Source of the DNA: a virus
Length of the DNA: 64,000 bases
Direction: 5' to 3' (one strand)
IMG/VR virus record: IMGVR_UViG_3300027770_003399
Coordinates: 1-64,000 of that record
Part shown: positions 32,895-40,009 of the stretch, in pieces
How positions within the stretch are numbered: the stretch's first letter is position 1
Layout of the letters: each line of letters opens with the position of its first letter
The notes under the pieces: model-generated
What the model saw: only the letters and a program-made list of their open reading frames with translations
What the model was told of the DNA's origin: nothing
Database searches by the model: none
Translations under genes and position numbers: made by a program

Positions 32895-33125
32895 ATGGAT
32901 ATGGATAAAGATAGCATCGAAATGGAACTTAAATACAGAGGGTATTCTCTCGTTCCCAGACTTGCGGGAAATGATCCTCACCTCAAAGCGGAGAATCTTA
33001 GGTGGAGAGTAACTTCCAATCATATCGATTGGGATTGGGATTTTAAGACTCTGGAAGAAGTGGTAGAGTTTATCGGTAAGGAAAAACAAATATTCAAACA
33101 GGTATGTCGCAGGTTATCAAAATAA
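32895..33125 (+). CDS. Hypothetical small protein
   Basis: 76 aa. MELKYRGYSLVPRLAGNDPH and SNHIDWDWDFKTLEEVVEFI suggest one small alpha/beta domain. First gene of its cassette unit. Function unknown. Confidence 0.7.
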   Translation: MDMDKDSIEMELKYRGYSLVPRLAGNDPHLKAENLRWRVTSNHIDWDWDFKTLEEVVEFIGKEKQIFKQVCRRLSK

Positions 33126-33136
33126 GGAGAATGATT

Positions 33137-33421
33137 ATGAATGATGGTATTGCAAAAAAGATGGGTGACCGGGGTTTCTTCCACATGATGGAAAAGATGA
33201 TGGTTAATGTTGATGGTGTTGTGCAAGAAGTTGTATGTCATGGTACATTTAACGATCAACTAATGTTAAGTTCATCCGATTGGTATGGTATCAAAATGGT
33301 TGATATTGATAAAATCAGATGTCGGCCTTATCATCCTAGCTTTGAGAGTATTGTTGATGGTGAGTCGGATCAAGACTATTACAACTATATCGACGCGATT
33401 GATCAGGCTTTTCGTGATTGA
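33137..33421 (+). CDS. GFFHM-E-M/CHG paralogue family protein, copy 2
   Basis: 94 aa. MNDGIAKKMGDRGFFHMMEK, VVCHGTFNDQLMLSSSDW and CRPYHPSF are shared with the 33759 gene, and the first two blocks with 29293. ATG 33137 is chosen because AAGGAG sits seven bases upstream; ATG 33131 is too close. The acidic tail differs from the paralogues. Confidence 0.75.
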   Translation: MNDGIAKKMGDRGFFHMMEKMMVNVDGVVQEVVCHGTFNDQLMLSSSDWYGIKMVDIDKIRCRPYHPSFESIVDGESDQDYYNYIDAIDQAFRD

Positions 33422-33460
33422 GCACAAACACTACCCCCTGTATGAGGGGGACACTCTTGT

Positions 33461-33710
33461 GGGGGGATAGTGTACAAACGCTACCCCCCTGAGACACTAG
33501 ATCTTAAACCCTTACAGCGTAAGGACTTACGATTTTGGGGCGGGCCCCCGCAAGCTGTAAGTTCTTTGATACCAACGACTTAGAGCAAGCGTCCAGAGCA
33601 AATGGTGTGCCAAACTTTGTACAAAAGATTTATTTTGTTTTGGCATGAGAAATTATTCCGATAAATTTCTTTTTAGCTATTGCAAAAGCTGAGAATGGAC
33701 GATATAGTGC
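33461..33710 (+). repeat. Regulatory cassette A, copy 6
   Basis: GC hairpin 33461-33489, arms from 33506. The core is inverted in composition (GGGGCGGGCCCCCGC after GATTTT). Promoter TTGCAA 33680, 17 bp, TATAGT 33703: a weaker -10 than its siblings. Confidence 0.88.
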
Positions 33711-33758
33711 TTAGAGAGTAACAAGAGAAGAAAACGAAAATAAGAAAAGAGAAAAAAG

Positions 33759-34163
33759 ATGACAAAGAACAACGACGGTCTTGCAAAAAAGTTCGGTGAT
33801 GTGGGTTTCTTCCACATGTTGGAAAGAATGATGGTCACGATTGAGGGCGAGAAAGAGCAGGTTGTGTGCCACGGCACGTTCGGAAGCCAGTTGCTTCTGA
33901 GTTCTCAAAAATGGGATGGAATCAAGATGGTCGATGTCGATAGCATTGTCTGTCGCCCTTTTCATCCGGTCTTCACCAGCATTATGCTGGGAGATCAAAG
34001 CAAGGAAAATCTTCTGGAATACTGGCATTGGGTCGGTCTGCCTCAAGACCATCTCTATGTCGATTGGGACGTGATGTATTTGAGCGAAATGGAAGCGATC
34101 TGTATGGACGGACTACAAGAGGAGGACTACCCTCTTAATTGCGAAGCTGATTGGGGGAAGTAA
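33759..34163 (+). CDS. GFFHM-E-M/CHG paralogue family protein, copy 3
   Basis: 134 aa, longest member. It has NNDGLAKKFGDVGFFHMLER, VVCHGTFGSQLLLSSQKWDG and VDSIVCRPFHPVF, then an extra C-terminal region (YWHWVGLPQDHLYVDWDVMY). Its stop codon overlaps the next cassette. Function unknown. Confidence 0.77.
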   Translation: MTKNNDGLAKKFGDVGFFHMLERMMVTIEGEKEQVVCHGTFGSQLLLSSQKWDGIKMVDVDSIVCRPFHPVFTSIMLGDQSKENLLEYWHWVGLPQDHLYVDWDVMYLSEMEAICMDGLQEEDYPLNCEADWGK

Positions 34164-34366
34164 ACCCTTACAGCGTAAGAACTTAGAGCAAGCAGGGGCC
34201 CGCCCGAAAGTTGTAAGTTGTTTGATACCAACGACTTAGAGCAAACGCCCAGAGCAAATACCGTGCCAAACTTTGTACAAAAGAATTATTTTTATTTGGC
34301 ATGAGAAATTATTCCGATAAATTTCTTTTTTCCTATTGCAAAAGAATAGAATGGTCGATATAATGC
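34162..34366 (+). repeat. Regulatory cassette A, copy 7
   Basis: Lacks the leading GC hairpin; the arms begin inside the upstream stop codon. GC core of the GGGGCCCGCCC type. Promoter TTGCAA 34336, 17 bp, TATAAT 34359. Confidence 0.9.
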
Positions 34367-34403
34367 TTAGAGAAGAAGAAATCACCACAACGGAGAGAAA
34401 AAC

Positions 34404-34622
34404 ATGTCACATTACGAAAACGACGATTATGAGTGTGCAGACGATCCTTTTTGTCCTCCTGCTTTCCCCATCTCTGATGAGTCGGACTATATGCCCGGCT
34501 ATGATGACGGAGCATATGATGCTGACGAGGTTGACGAAGATGAGTCTGACTATATGCCCGGATGGGATGATGGCGAATGGGATGATCATGAGAGTCTGTG
34601 CGGCGAAGAGGATTTCGCCTAG
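34404..34622 (+). CDS. Acidic protein with two DYMPG-DDG repeats
   Basis: 72 aa, extremely acidic. It contains DESDYMPGYDDGAYD and DESDYMPGWDDGEWDD, an internal duplication of the motif in the 29541 protein. The leader GAGAAGAAGAAATCACCACAA is almost the same as before the 37392 gene. Composition suggests DNA mimicry or an interaction tail; that is inference. Confidence 0.73.
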   Translation: MSHYENDDYECADDPFCPPAFPISDESDYMPGYDDGAYDADEVDEDESDYMPGWDDGEWDDHESLCGEEDFA

Positions 34623-34629
34623 TACCTGT

Positions 34630-34972
34630 GGGGGGATAGTGTACAAACGCTACCCCCCTATGAGGGTATGCCATTACCCAGGTATGCTTATAGTCTCACC
34701 AAATCCACGGAGATTGACTAAATTGGCTATAGTCAGCGAGAATCACCCCCCCACAACATACTAGATCTTAAACCCTTACCCCGTAAGGAGTTACGAAAAG
34801 CTTTCGCCCGCCCGAAAGTTGTAAGTTGTTTGGTAGCAACGACTTAGAGCAAGCGTCCTGTGCAAATACTGTGCCAAACTTTCTCAAAAGAATTATTTTA
34901 TTTGGCATGGTAAATTATTTCCCGAATTTCTTTTTTTCCTATTGCAAAATCATAGGATGGTCGATATAATCT
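34630..34972 (+). repeat. Regulatory cassette A, copy 8, with family B insertion
   Basis: GC hairpin 34630-34658, then a family B element (34688-34743), then arms from 34770 with the CTTTCG core. Promoter TTGCAA 34942, 17 bp, TATAAT 34965. It shows that family B can sit inside family A. Confidence 0.88.
34688..34743 (+). repeat. Structured repeat family B, copy 1
   Basis: Starts TTATAGTCTCACCAAATCC, folds by AATCC/GGATT-type pairing (one mismatch here), has a second GACTA/TAGTC stem, and ends in the conserved TATAGTCAGCGAG tail. Confidence 0.85.
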
Positions 34973-34997
34973 TTAGAGAAAAGAAAAGAGAAAAAAG

Positions 34998-35333
34998 ATG
35001 AACAAGATGGTAAGAAAAGCGAAACGATTGGCTCGCAAATGTTTTCTAGGGATCGCTATTCCCACCCTTAAAAAATCAGTCGATGGTGGTTGGGTCGAGT
35101 GTGAAAAAGTTTGGAAGTTTAACCGAATTTCTTTATTGTCTCCACCTACCAAAAAGACGAGTAAAAAGCAACTGGTAAACCCAGCAGCAGACTTGGCCTT
35201 TGTAAAAGCTGGTCGTCCCGGAAGCAAGGAACGAATGGAATCATATAAGCTTCAATACGAAGCTATTGAGGAGAAAGATGAATATGGCATGACTATTATT
35301 CCTGAAGGAAATATGTCGTTGTTTGCTGAATAG
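34998..35333 (+). CDS. Basic hypothetical protein
   Basis: 111 aa. Basic N-terminus (MNKMVRKAKRLARKCFLG), a middle WVECEKVWKFNRISLL, and an acidic end (EAIEEKDEYGMTIIPEGNMS). No known family. First gene behind cassette copy 8. Confidence 0.68.
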   Translation: MNKMVRKAKRLARKCFLGIAIPTLKKSVDGGWVECEKVWKFNRISLLSPPTKKTSKKQLVNPAADLAFVKAGRPGSKERMESYKLQYEAIEEKDEYGMTIIPEGNMSLFAE

Positions 35334-35337
35334 GGTA

Positions 35338-35365
35338 TTGACAAGAAAATAATTTAAGGTATAAC
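35338..35365 (+). promoter_or_regulatory. Promoter for 35383-36100 genes
   Basis: TTGACA 35338, 16-bp spacer, TATAAC 35360, followed by AAGGAG before ATG 35383. Not part of cassette family A. Confidence 0.75.
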
Positions 35366-35382
35366 GGAAACAAGGAGAAATT

Positions 35383-35679
35383 ATGATGACAAAAGATGAG
35401 CTAGTACAGGTTGAGAGCTATAATGGTTGGAAAAATTATGAGACTTGGAATGTTTCCCTCTGGATAGTGAATGATGAGAGGTACTATAACATTGCCAAAA
35501 AAACACGAGATTATACATATTTTTTATATGCTCTTGAGAGGGAGTATCATCTACAGCCCTCATGGCACTGCGGATTACCGAACGGGCTTATCAAGAACAC
35601 AACTCCTGACGGTGTTTCTTGGATCGACCGTAGAATTGATGTTGGTGCGATCAATAAGATGCTAGGAGAATTGGCATAA
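35383..35679 (+). CDS. DUF7249-like protein
   Basis: 98 aa. YNGWKNYETWNVSLWIVNDE with a following YYNIAK is the hallmark of a small phage and bacterial protein family annotated as DUF7249. The C-terminus DRRIDVGAINKMLGEL fits too. AAGGAG lies upstream of the ATG; an in-frame second Met follows immediately. Function of the family unknown. Confidence 0.8.
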   Translation: MMTKDELVQVESYNGWKNYETWNVSLWIVNDERYYNIAKKTRDYTYFLYALEREYHLQPSWHCGLPNGLIKNTTPDGVSWIDRRIDVGAINKMLGELA

Positions 35680-35837
35680 TGACTTATAAAGAATTGCTCG
35701 ATAGGTTACAAGAACTTGATCAAGAAAAGTTAAGTGGGCCTGTTAAGGTGTGGAATGATAATGATAGTCAATATATGGAACTGTTGACTTTCAACGATAT
35801 AGAAGTTTTTTGGGCCAGTTTTCCGACCATATTTTAG
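35679..35837 (+). CDS. Hypothetical small protein
   Basis: 52 aa (TYKELLDRLQELDQEKLSGP, then LTFNDIEVFWASFP). Overlaps the previous stop as TAATG, so it is translationally coupled. Resembles short phage proteins predicting protein-protein interaction; no family assigned. Confidence 0.65.
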   Translation: MTYKELLDRLQELDQEKLSGPVKVWNDNDSQYMELLTFNDIEVFWASFPTIF

Positions 35838-35847
35838 GGGAAATAGT

Positions 35848-35967
35848 ATGATGATGGAAGTATATCTAGGTATTGTTTTTGTAACGTCTTTAATTGGGGC
35901 GTTTGGTATTGGTGTTACTGGTACTCTCTTGTATGTTATTTATAAGGAGGATAAGATTGGATATTGA
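35848..35967 (+). CDS. Tiny single-pass membrane protein
   Basis: 39 aa: MMMEVYLGIVFVTSLIGAFG continues as a hydrophobic helix to LLYVIY, then a charged end KEDKIGY. AGGGGA precedes the ATG. Function unknown. Confidence 0.6.
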   Translation: MMMEVYLGIVFVTSLIGAFGIGVTGTLLYVIYKEDKIGY

Positions 35968-36100
35968 TAATATTGAAAATCTTTATGAGATGGAAGATAG
36001 TCTCTATCGTAATGTTGAAATGGAATGTCCTGAATATCTGGTAGGTGATAACTTGTGTGATTATAATTCAGAAACAGACAGTTATCATTATAAGTATTGA
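35957..36100 (+). CDS. Acidic hypothetical protein with TTG start
   Basis: 47 aa. The TTG at 35957 is chosen because a perfect AAGGAGG lies six bases upstream; no ATG is suitably placed. The product (IDNIENLYEMEDSLYRNVEM) is acidic and Tyr-rich. It overlaps the end of the membrane-protein gene by 11 bp. Confidence 0.6.
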   Translation: MDIDNIENLYEMEDSLYRNVEMECPEYLVGDNLCDYNSETDSYHYKY

Positions 36101-36120
36101 TTTATTATACTACCACCCGT

Positions 36121-36326
36121 AAACCCTTTGGTCGTAAGAACTTAGGGCAAGCGGGGGCCCGCCCGGAAGTTGTAAGTTCTTTGGCAGCAACGACTTAGAG
36201 CGAATGCCCCGTGCAAATACTGTGCCAAACTTTGTACAAAAGATTTATTTTGTTTTGGCATGAGAAATTATTCCGAGAAATTTCTTTTTTAGCTATTGCA
36301 AAAGATTAGAAGTGTCGATATAATAC
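36121..36326 (+). repeat. Regulatory cassette A, copy 9
   Basis: No leading GC hairpin. First arms changed to CCCTTT-GTAAG-CTTAGGG; GC core GCGGGGGCCCGC. AT-rich terminator kept. Promoter TTGCAA 36296, 17 bp, TATAAT 36319. Confidence 0.9.
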
Positions 36327-36366
36327 ATGGAGAAGAAGAAAACAAGAAAAGGAAAAGGAAAAGAAA

Positions 36367-36756
36367 ATGTACGATCTACAAAAAGCGGTCAGAGAAAAAG
36401 AGAGAGCAATGAAAGCACTAGAATATGCACAAAACGAATTCGAGATTTGTGAGGCTCAGTTGGAAAGTGTGCTAAAAGACATGAAGAAAAATTGGATAGC
36501 GGCGGAGAAAAAATGGGCGAGTAGTGTTCTGAATCTCGTAGAGGCTCGCAAAGCTGCCAGTGCTGCGGCTCTTGTGCGAAGCGTCGGAATCCCAATAGTA
36601 ACGTCTCAAAGCGTTAAAGATTGGCAGCAAGAGGTAATAGAAACTAGGAACGATGTTGCAAGAGAACACAATGCCTACCTATTGGCCTGCGAATGTGCGG
36701 GGGTTGTCCGAGAGGGCAAAATCAATGAGGGAACGGGTCTTGCTTTATTGTCCTGA
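36367..36756 (+). CDS. Coiled-coil protein
   Basis: 129 aa. Residues 1-60 form a continuous charged helix (LQKAVREKERAMKALEYAQN, then EICEAQLESVLKDM). A second helical region follows (DWQQEVIETRNDVAREHNAY). No catalytic motif. First gene behind cassette copy 9. Function unknown. Confidence 0.72.
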   Translation: MYDLQKAVREKERAMKALEYAQNEFEICEAQLESVLKDMKKNWIAAEKKWASSVLNLVEARKAASAAALVRSVGIPIVTSQSVKDWQQEVIETRNDVAREHNAYLLACECAGVVREGKINEGTGLALLS

Positions 36757-36800
36757 GTCTAAAGAGTTGTAATTAAAGAAAAAGAAAAGAGAAAAAGAAA

Positions 36801-37208
36801 ATGAAACTAGAAACATACGAAGCAGCAATAGCAGCGATTGAGAAAACTCGAAACAAAGTATCCAAGAGAGTGTCGGCCAATACTACCCTCTACAAAATTG
36901 TGGCTGTGGATGGTACGGTAACTGTGGGAGTAAAACTCTATGATACATTTGTGGTCATCATGCACCCGGATCATTCGGTATTATTTTCGGGAGGTTATAA
37001 AACCAGCACTACAAAAAAGAGAATCAATAACTATAGCTTGTGTTCGATATTTCAAAAAGACTTTGAATGGTTTGTGAAAGATGGTACCCCTTTTGAGGAG
37101 GGGATCGTAGTAGATCGTGGGGGGGCATTGCTATCTTTGACTCCTCAGAGTTTAGAGTGTGCATCATTTATACTCCCGCCCCTAACTCCTTTGGTCATAG
37201 GAACTTAG
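36801..37208 (+). CDS. Hypothetical protein ending inside a cassette
   Basis: 135 aa. Helical start (TYEAAIAAIEKTRNKVSKRV) and a beta-type middle (YKIVAVDGTVTVGVKLYDTF, HPDHSVLFSGGYKTSTTKKR), a pattern shared with unassigned phage proteins. The last residues (TPLVIGT) and the stop are encoded by the first arm of cassette copy 10, so the cassette may have replaced the original 3' end. Confidence 0.72.
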   Translation: MKLETYEAAIAAIEKTRNKVSKRVSANTTLYKIVAVDGTVTVGVKLYDTFVVIMHPDHSVLFSGGYKTSTTKKRINNYSLCSIFQKDFEWFVKDGTPFEEGIVVDRGGALLSLTPQSLECASFILPPLTPLVIGT

Positions 37209-37353
37209 GGCAAGCGGGCCCCCGCCCGGAAGTTGTAAGTTGTTTGATACCAACGACTTAGAGCGAATACCCAGTGCAAATGGTGTGCCAAAAAAATATT
37301 TTAATAAATTTCTTTTTAGCTATTGCAAAAGAATAGAAGAGACGATATAATAC
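37183..37353 (+). repeat. Regulatory cassette A, copy 10 (shortened)
   Basis: Arms start inside the 36801 gene. GC core GCGGGCCCCCGC. The middle is deleted (TGTGCCAAAAAAATATTTTAATAAATTTC replaces the longer terminator; given here only in outline). Promoter TTGCAA 37323, 17 bp, TATAAT 37346. Confidence 0.87.
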
Positions 37354-37391
37354 GTAGAGAAGAAGAAATCACACCACAGGGAGAGAAAAAC

Positions 37392-37661
37392 GTGTTCAAT
37401 ACGCCATATGCTTTGTCGGATCGTACAACTCGGACGATTACCGCAGTGGACATGATCGAGTTTAGTGGGCTGTCCACTAGCGGTAGTAAATTCAAAATAG
37501 TCACTAAACTTGAGGATGCCCAGCGTTGGGTCAACGGAGAGTTCATTCAAAATTGTTTCCCTTATCTCAATGCTGATGAGCGTGAAATTCTGATGACGGG
37601 AATCGACGCTCAGACTTGGGAAACCATGTTAGTAGGAATGCAGGAGGAAGAGGAAGTATGA
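37392..37661 (+). CDS. Hypothetical protein with GTG start
   Basis: 89 aa. The GTG at 37392 is chosen because the leader (GGGAGAGAAAAACGTG) aligns base for base with GGAGAGAAAAACATG before the 34404 gene; upstream in-frame starts lie in the promoter. The product has ITAVDMIEFSGLSTSGSKF and an acidic end (GMQEEEEV). A second promoter begins 15 bp after the stop. Function unknown. Confidence 0.7.
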   Translation: MFNTPYALSDRTTRTITAVDMIEFSGLSTSGSKFKIVTKLEDAQRWVNGEFIQNCFPYLNADEREILMTGIDAQTWETMLVGMQEEEEV

Positions 37662-37675
37662 ATACCGATACCTAA

Positions 37676-37704
37676 TTGCAAAAGAACAGAAGAGATGATA
37701 TAAT
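37676..37704 (+). promoter_or_regulatory. Cassette-type promoter without stem-loops
   Basis: TTGCAA 37676, 17 bp, TATAAT 37699. Same sequence class as the cassette promoters but lacking the structured part upstream. It drives the structured leader and the LexA-like gene. Confidence 0.88.
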
Positions 37705-37705
37705 A

Positions 37706-37832
37706 CATATATTCCGGTACCATCCCGAATACGGGTGGTGGAGCGAATTAACGCCACGGCGCTACACCCGTGTCTTATCACTAATCAGGTAAGATCGCTG
37801 AATTAACAGCCGGACACCGCACACAGAGGAAA
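37706..37832 (+). ncRNA. Structured leader RNA before the LexA-like gene
   Basis: Between promoter and ATG 37850 lies a leader of about 140 bases. It can fold with a 7-bp stem ACGGGTG/CACCCGT (about 37732 and 37771) enclosing GTGG/CCAC, and a TCTTA/TAAGA hairpin (about 37780-37800). It ends in CAGCCGGACACCG, a block repeated at 38849 at the end of the next structured RNA. It may control the regulator gene or be processed. No known riboswitch class fits. Confidence 0.55.
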
Positions 37833-37849
37833 AGAAAAAAGGAAAAAAA

Positions 37850-38482
37850 ATGAAACCGCTCACCGAACGACAAACTGCTATCTACGAATTCATTCGAGAG
37901 AAGATTCAGTCTCGCGGATATGGTCCGACCATCAGGGAAATCGGTGATGCTTTCCAAATTCATTCACTCAATGGAGTGATATGCCACCTAAAAGCTCTGG
38001 AGAAAAAGGGGTGGATTACACGTGGAAAGAAAATGTCAAGAGCAATCCAACTCCTTGGTGAGCCACCGATGGTATATACGACTCAGCATAAAGTTGCTGT
38101 TGCCATGATTGAATCGACGTATGAAGCCTATAAAGACTGGAAAAGTCATGATAAGGAATATTTGACCGACGAATTAAATAACTATAATGACAACATTCCA
38201 GTATGGCGAGATATGGATGATAACACCAAGTGCGCAGCGATTGAATACGTATACAACAAGCGTGATACTATTGAGCTTCATTCTGATATTGTTGAATCTT
38301 GGGTACAAGCAACAGCGTATTTTATGTTATATAATTTTTGTAGTGATATTACAAATGGAGAAGAGCCAGATTTGGAAATGTTTTTTGATGATCTGGATTT
38401 TATGTTGGACGAAGAAATTCTCAACGATAGTGATGTTCAAAAGATAATGGGAATAAGTTCAGATTTTACAAAAAAGTTCTAA
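37850..38482 (+). CDS. LexA-type DNA-binding domain fused to unknown domain
   Basis: 210 aa. Residues 1-70 match the LexA winged helix: LTERQTAIYEFIREKIQSRG, YGPTIREIGDAF, then NGVICHLKALEKKGW and SRAIQL. The RGYGPT and NGV-CHLKALEKKG words are as in planctomycete LexA. The C-terminal 135 residues carry no Ala-Gly cleavage site or Ser/Lys peptidase; instead they are acidic and helical (VESWVQATAYFMLYNFCSDI). So it could bind SOS-like operators without being cleaved by RecA. Targets and effect are inference. Confidence 0.78.
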   Translation: MKPLTERQTAIYEFIREKIQSRGYGPTIREIGDAFQIHSLNGVICHLKALEKKGWITRGKKMSRAIQLLGEPPMVYTTQHKVAVAMIESTYEAYKDWKSHDKEYLTDELNNYNDNIPVWRDMDDNTKCAAIEYVYNKRDTIELHSDIVESWVQATAYFMLYNFCSDITNGEEPDLEMFFDDLDFMLDEEILNDSDVQKIMGISSDFTKKF

Positions 38483-38512
38483 TGAAACTACGCTCCTCTT
38501 TCTTCTCTCCGT

Positions 38513-38682
38513 AAACCCTTTGATCGTAAGAACTTAGGGCGAGCGGGGGCCCGCCCGAAAGTTGTAAGTCCTTTGATAGCAACGACTTAGAGCAAACACC
38601 CAGAGCAAATACTGTGCCAAAAAAATATTTTAATAAATTTCTTTTTCCCTATTGCAAAAGAACAGAAGAGACGATATAATAC
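38513..38682 (+). repeat. Regulatory cassette A, copy 11 (shortened)
   Basis: Arms from 38513, GC core GCGGGGGCCCGC, the same middle deletion as copy 10. Promoter TTGCAA 38652, 17 bp, TATAAT 38675. It drives a non-coding transcript rather than a gene. Confidence 0.88.
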
Positions 38683-38862
38683 ATACATAGGCCAGTAACT
38701 GCGAGAGGGAAGCAGGGCGACGAGATTAAAAAATCTCTAAGGACCAGTGCCGTGGGCAGTTCCAGTATTGATGCTTTCGAGCAGGGAGAAATTTCCCTAG
38801 ATACTGATTATAGAACCGGATCGTAAATGGTTCGCTGGTAACAATACAACAGCCGGATACCG
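38683..38862 (+). ncRNA. Promoter-driven structured RNA of unknown class
   Basis: About 180 bases directly behind a cassette promoter with no reading frame. Predicted helices by eye: CTGC/GCAG hairpin, GAGAT/ATCTC hairpin, a CAGTAT/ATACTG helix (about 38771-38805) enclosing a GCT-TTCG-AGC hairpin and an AGGGA/TCCCT hairpin (a three-way junction), and GAACC/GGTTC. It ends in CAGCCGGATACCG like the 37706 leader, then runs into three family B repeats. It is not a tRNA or any class I recognise. Confidence 0.6.
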
Positions 38863-39047
38863 TTTAGTCTCACCAAATCCACGGGGATTGGCTAAATTGG
38901 CTATAGTCAGCGAGAATGCGGGGCCGTTTAGTCTCACCAAATCCACGGGGATTGGCTAAATTGGCTATAGTCAGCGAGAATGCGGGGCCGTTTAGTCTCA
39001 CCAAATCCACGGGGATTGGCTAAATTGGTTATAGTCAGCGAGAATCC
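38860..39047 (+). repeat. Structured repeat family B, three tandem copies
   Basis: Three units with an exact 64-bp period (starts 38860, 38924, 38988), almost identical to one another. Each has AATCC/GGATT hairpin, GGCTA/TAGTC stem and the TATAGTCAGCGAGAAT tail. A spacer GCGGGGCCG joins the units. They follow the structured RNA and precede cassette copy 12. Confidence 0.92.
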
Positions 39048-39067
39048 CCCCGAACATACTAGATCTT

Positions 39068-39247
39068 AAACCCTTACCACGTAAGGACTTACGAAAAGCT
39101 TTCGCCCGCCCGGAAGTTGTAAGTTCTTTGATACCAACGACTTAGGGCGAACTCGCTGTGCAAATACTGTGCCAAACTTTGTACAAAAGATTTTCACAAT
39201 AATTCATGCTAGAGCCTATTGACAACCGATAATAGGTATGGTATAAC
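39068..39247 (+). repeat. Regulatory cassette A, copy 12, with different promoter
   Basis: Arms from 39068 with the CTTTCG core. The terminator and TTGCAA promoter are replaced by TTGACA 39219, 17 bp, TATAAC 39242. Confidence 0.85.
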
Positions 39248-39272
39248 GATGGAAAGAGAAAGAGGAGAAAGA

Positions 39273-39479
39273 ATGTTCCCAACAAAATTTATGGATCACT
39301 CGGCCTACATGAAGAAGGTCAAACGAATGACTCAGGCTGAATTGGAATATACCATCAAAGATTGTAAAGAGGTATTGGCCGTGTGGGTTGACCACCCCAA
39401 TTGTGGGTACTATTCAGATGAGATATGTTACTGTTCGACGGAACTACACAGAAGGAAAGTAAAGGCCCAAAATGTATAA
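39273..39479 (+). CDS. Hypothetical small protein
   Basis: 68 aa. ATG 39273 lies behind AGAGGAG and downstream of the promoter at 39219; the longer frame starts upstream of transcription. MTQAELEYTIKDCKEVLAVW and CGYYSDEICYCSTEL contain four Cys that might bind metal. It overlaps the next gene by 8 bp. Confidence 0.68.
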   Translation: MFPTKFMDHSAYMKKVKRMTQAELEYTIKDCKEVLAVWVDHPNCGYYSDEICYCSTELHRRKVKAQNV

Positions 39480-39864
39480 AGTAAGATTTCACCTCGGTGC
39501 TGGTAAACATTACAAGCATTGGCAGATTCGGTCGGAATGCGGAGTGTCGTATTACTGGCCTATCGAGGTTCAACTCTTTTTGTTTAACTGTGTGCTAAAA
39601 AGCAATAAGAAGAAAGCATACAAGGTATATGCTGAACAGGTGCGTGACGTGTGTGGTTGGGTCGAGTGTGACAATGTTAAAGTCGAAGATATGACTTTTG
39701 CATATGAGCCTATTACAGTGGAGGGATTGCCAAGGATCACATATGATCCGAAGGTAACGCCGTATTGGAAGATCGAGGGAGATAGCGATAATTATGAAAT
39801 GTTAAGAGTACAAAGAGTAGTATCAAATGGTAATAAATTATTTATGAGAGAGAGCTATGTATGA
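39472..39864 (+). CDS. Hypothetical protein
   Basis: 130 aa. The start (YKVRFHLGAGKHYKHWQIRS) and the block CGWVECDNVKVED resemble an unassigned family of phage and bacterial proteins. The stop codon shares two bases with the tRNA-Arg gene that follows. Function unknown. Confidence 0.68.
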   Translation: MYKVRFHLGAGKHYKHWQIRSECGVSYYWPIEVQLFLFNCVLKSNKKKAYKVYAEQVRDVCGWVECDNVKVEDMTFAYEPITVEGLPRITYDPKVTPYWKIEGDSDNYEMLRVQRVVSNGNKLFMRESYV

Positions 39865-39936
39865 TCCCGTAGCTCAAATGGATAGAGCAACAACCTTCTA
39901 AGTTGTGGGTTGCAAGTTCAAGTCTTGCCGGGGTTA
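39863..39936 (+). tRNA. tRNA-Arg (anticodon TCT)
   Basis: Full cloverleaf by eye: acceptor GATCCCG/CGGGGTT (with wobble), D stem GCTC/GAGC, anticodon stem ACAAC/GTTGT with loop CTTCTAA, T stem GCAAG/CTTGC with loop TTCAAGT. No encoded CCA. It reads AGA codons, which are frequent in these AT-rich genes. Confidence 0.9.
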
Positions 39937-39964
39937 TTGACAAAGTGTTTTTTTGTGGTAAAAT
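39937..39964 (+). promoter_or_regulatory. Promoter after tRNA-Arg
   Basis: TTGACA 39937, 16-bp spacer, TAAAAT 39959. It begins one base after the tRNA and drives the 40010 gene. Confidence 0.72.
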
Positions 39965-40009
39965 GTCGTAGTGTTCTAAGTTGTTCGATTGTTCAAAGGG
40001 AGAGTTTTT

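Noticed and set aside
34336-34764. 142-aa frame starting in a promoter
   Set aside because: Begins upstream of transcription start and overlaps the acidic 34404 gene in another frame.
38683-38862. Group I intron
   Set aside because: No recognisable P7/G-site core, no interrupted gene around it.
38860-39047. CRISPR-like array in the 64-bp tandem
   Set aside because: Whole units are identical including the intervals, so there are no variable spacers.
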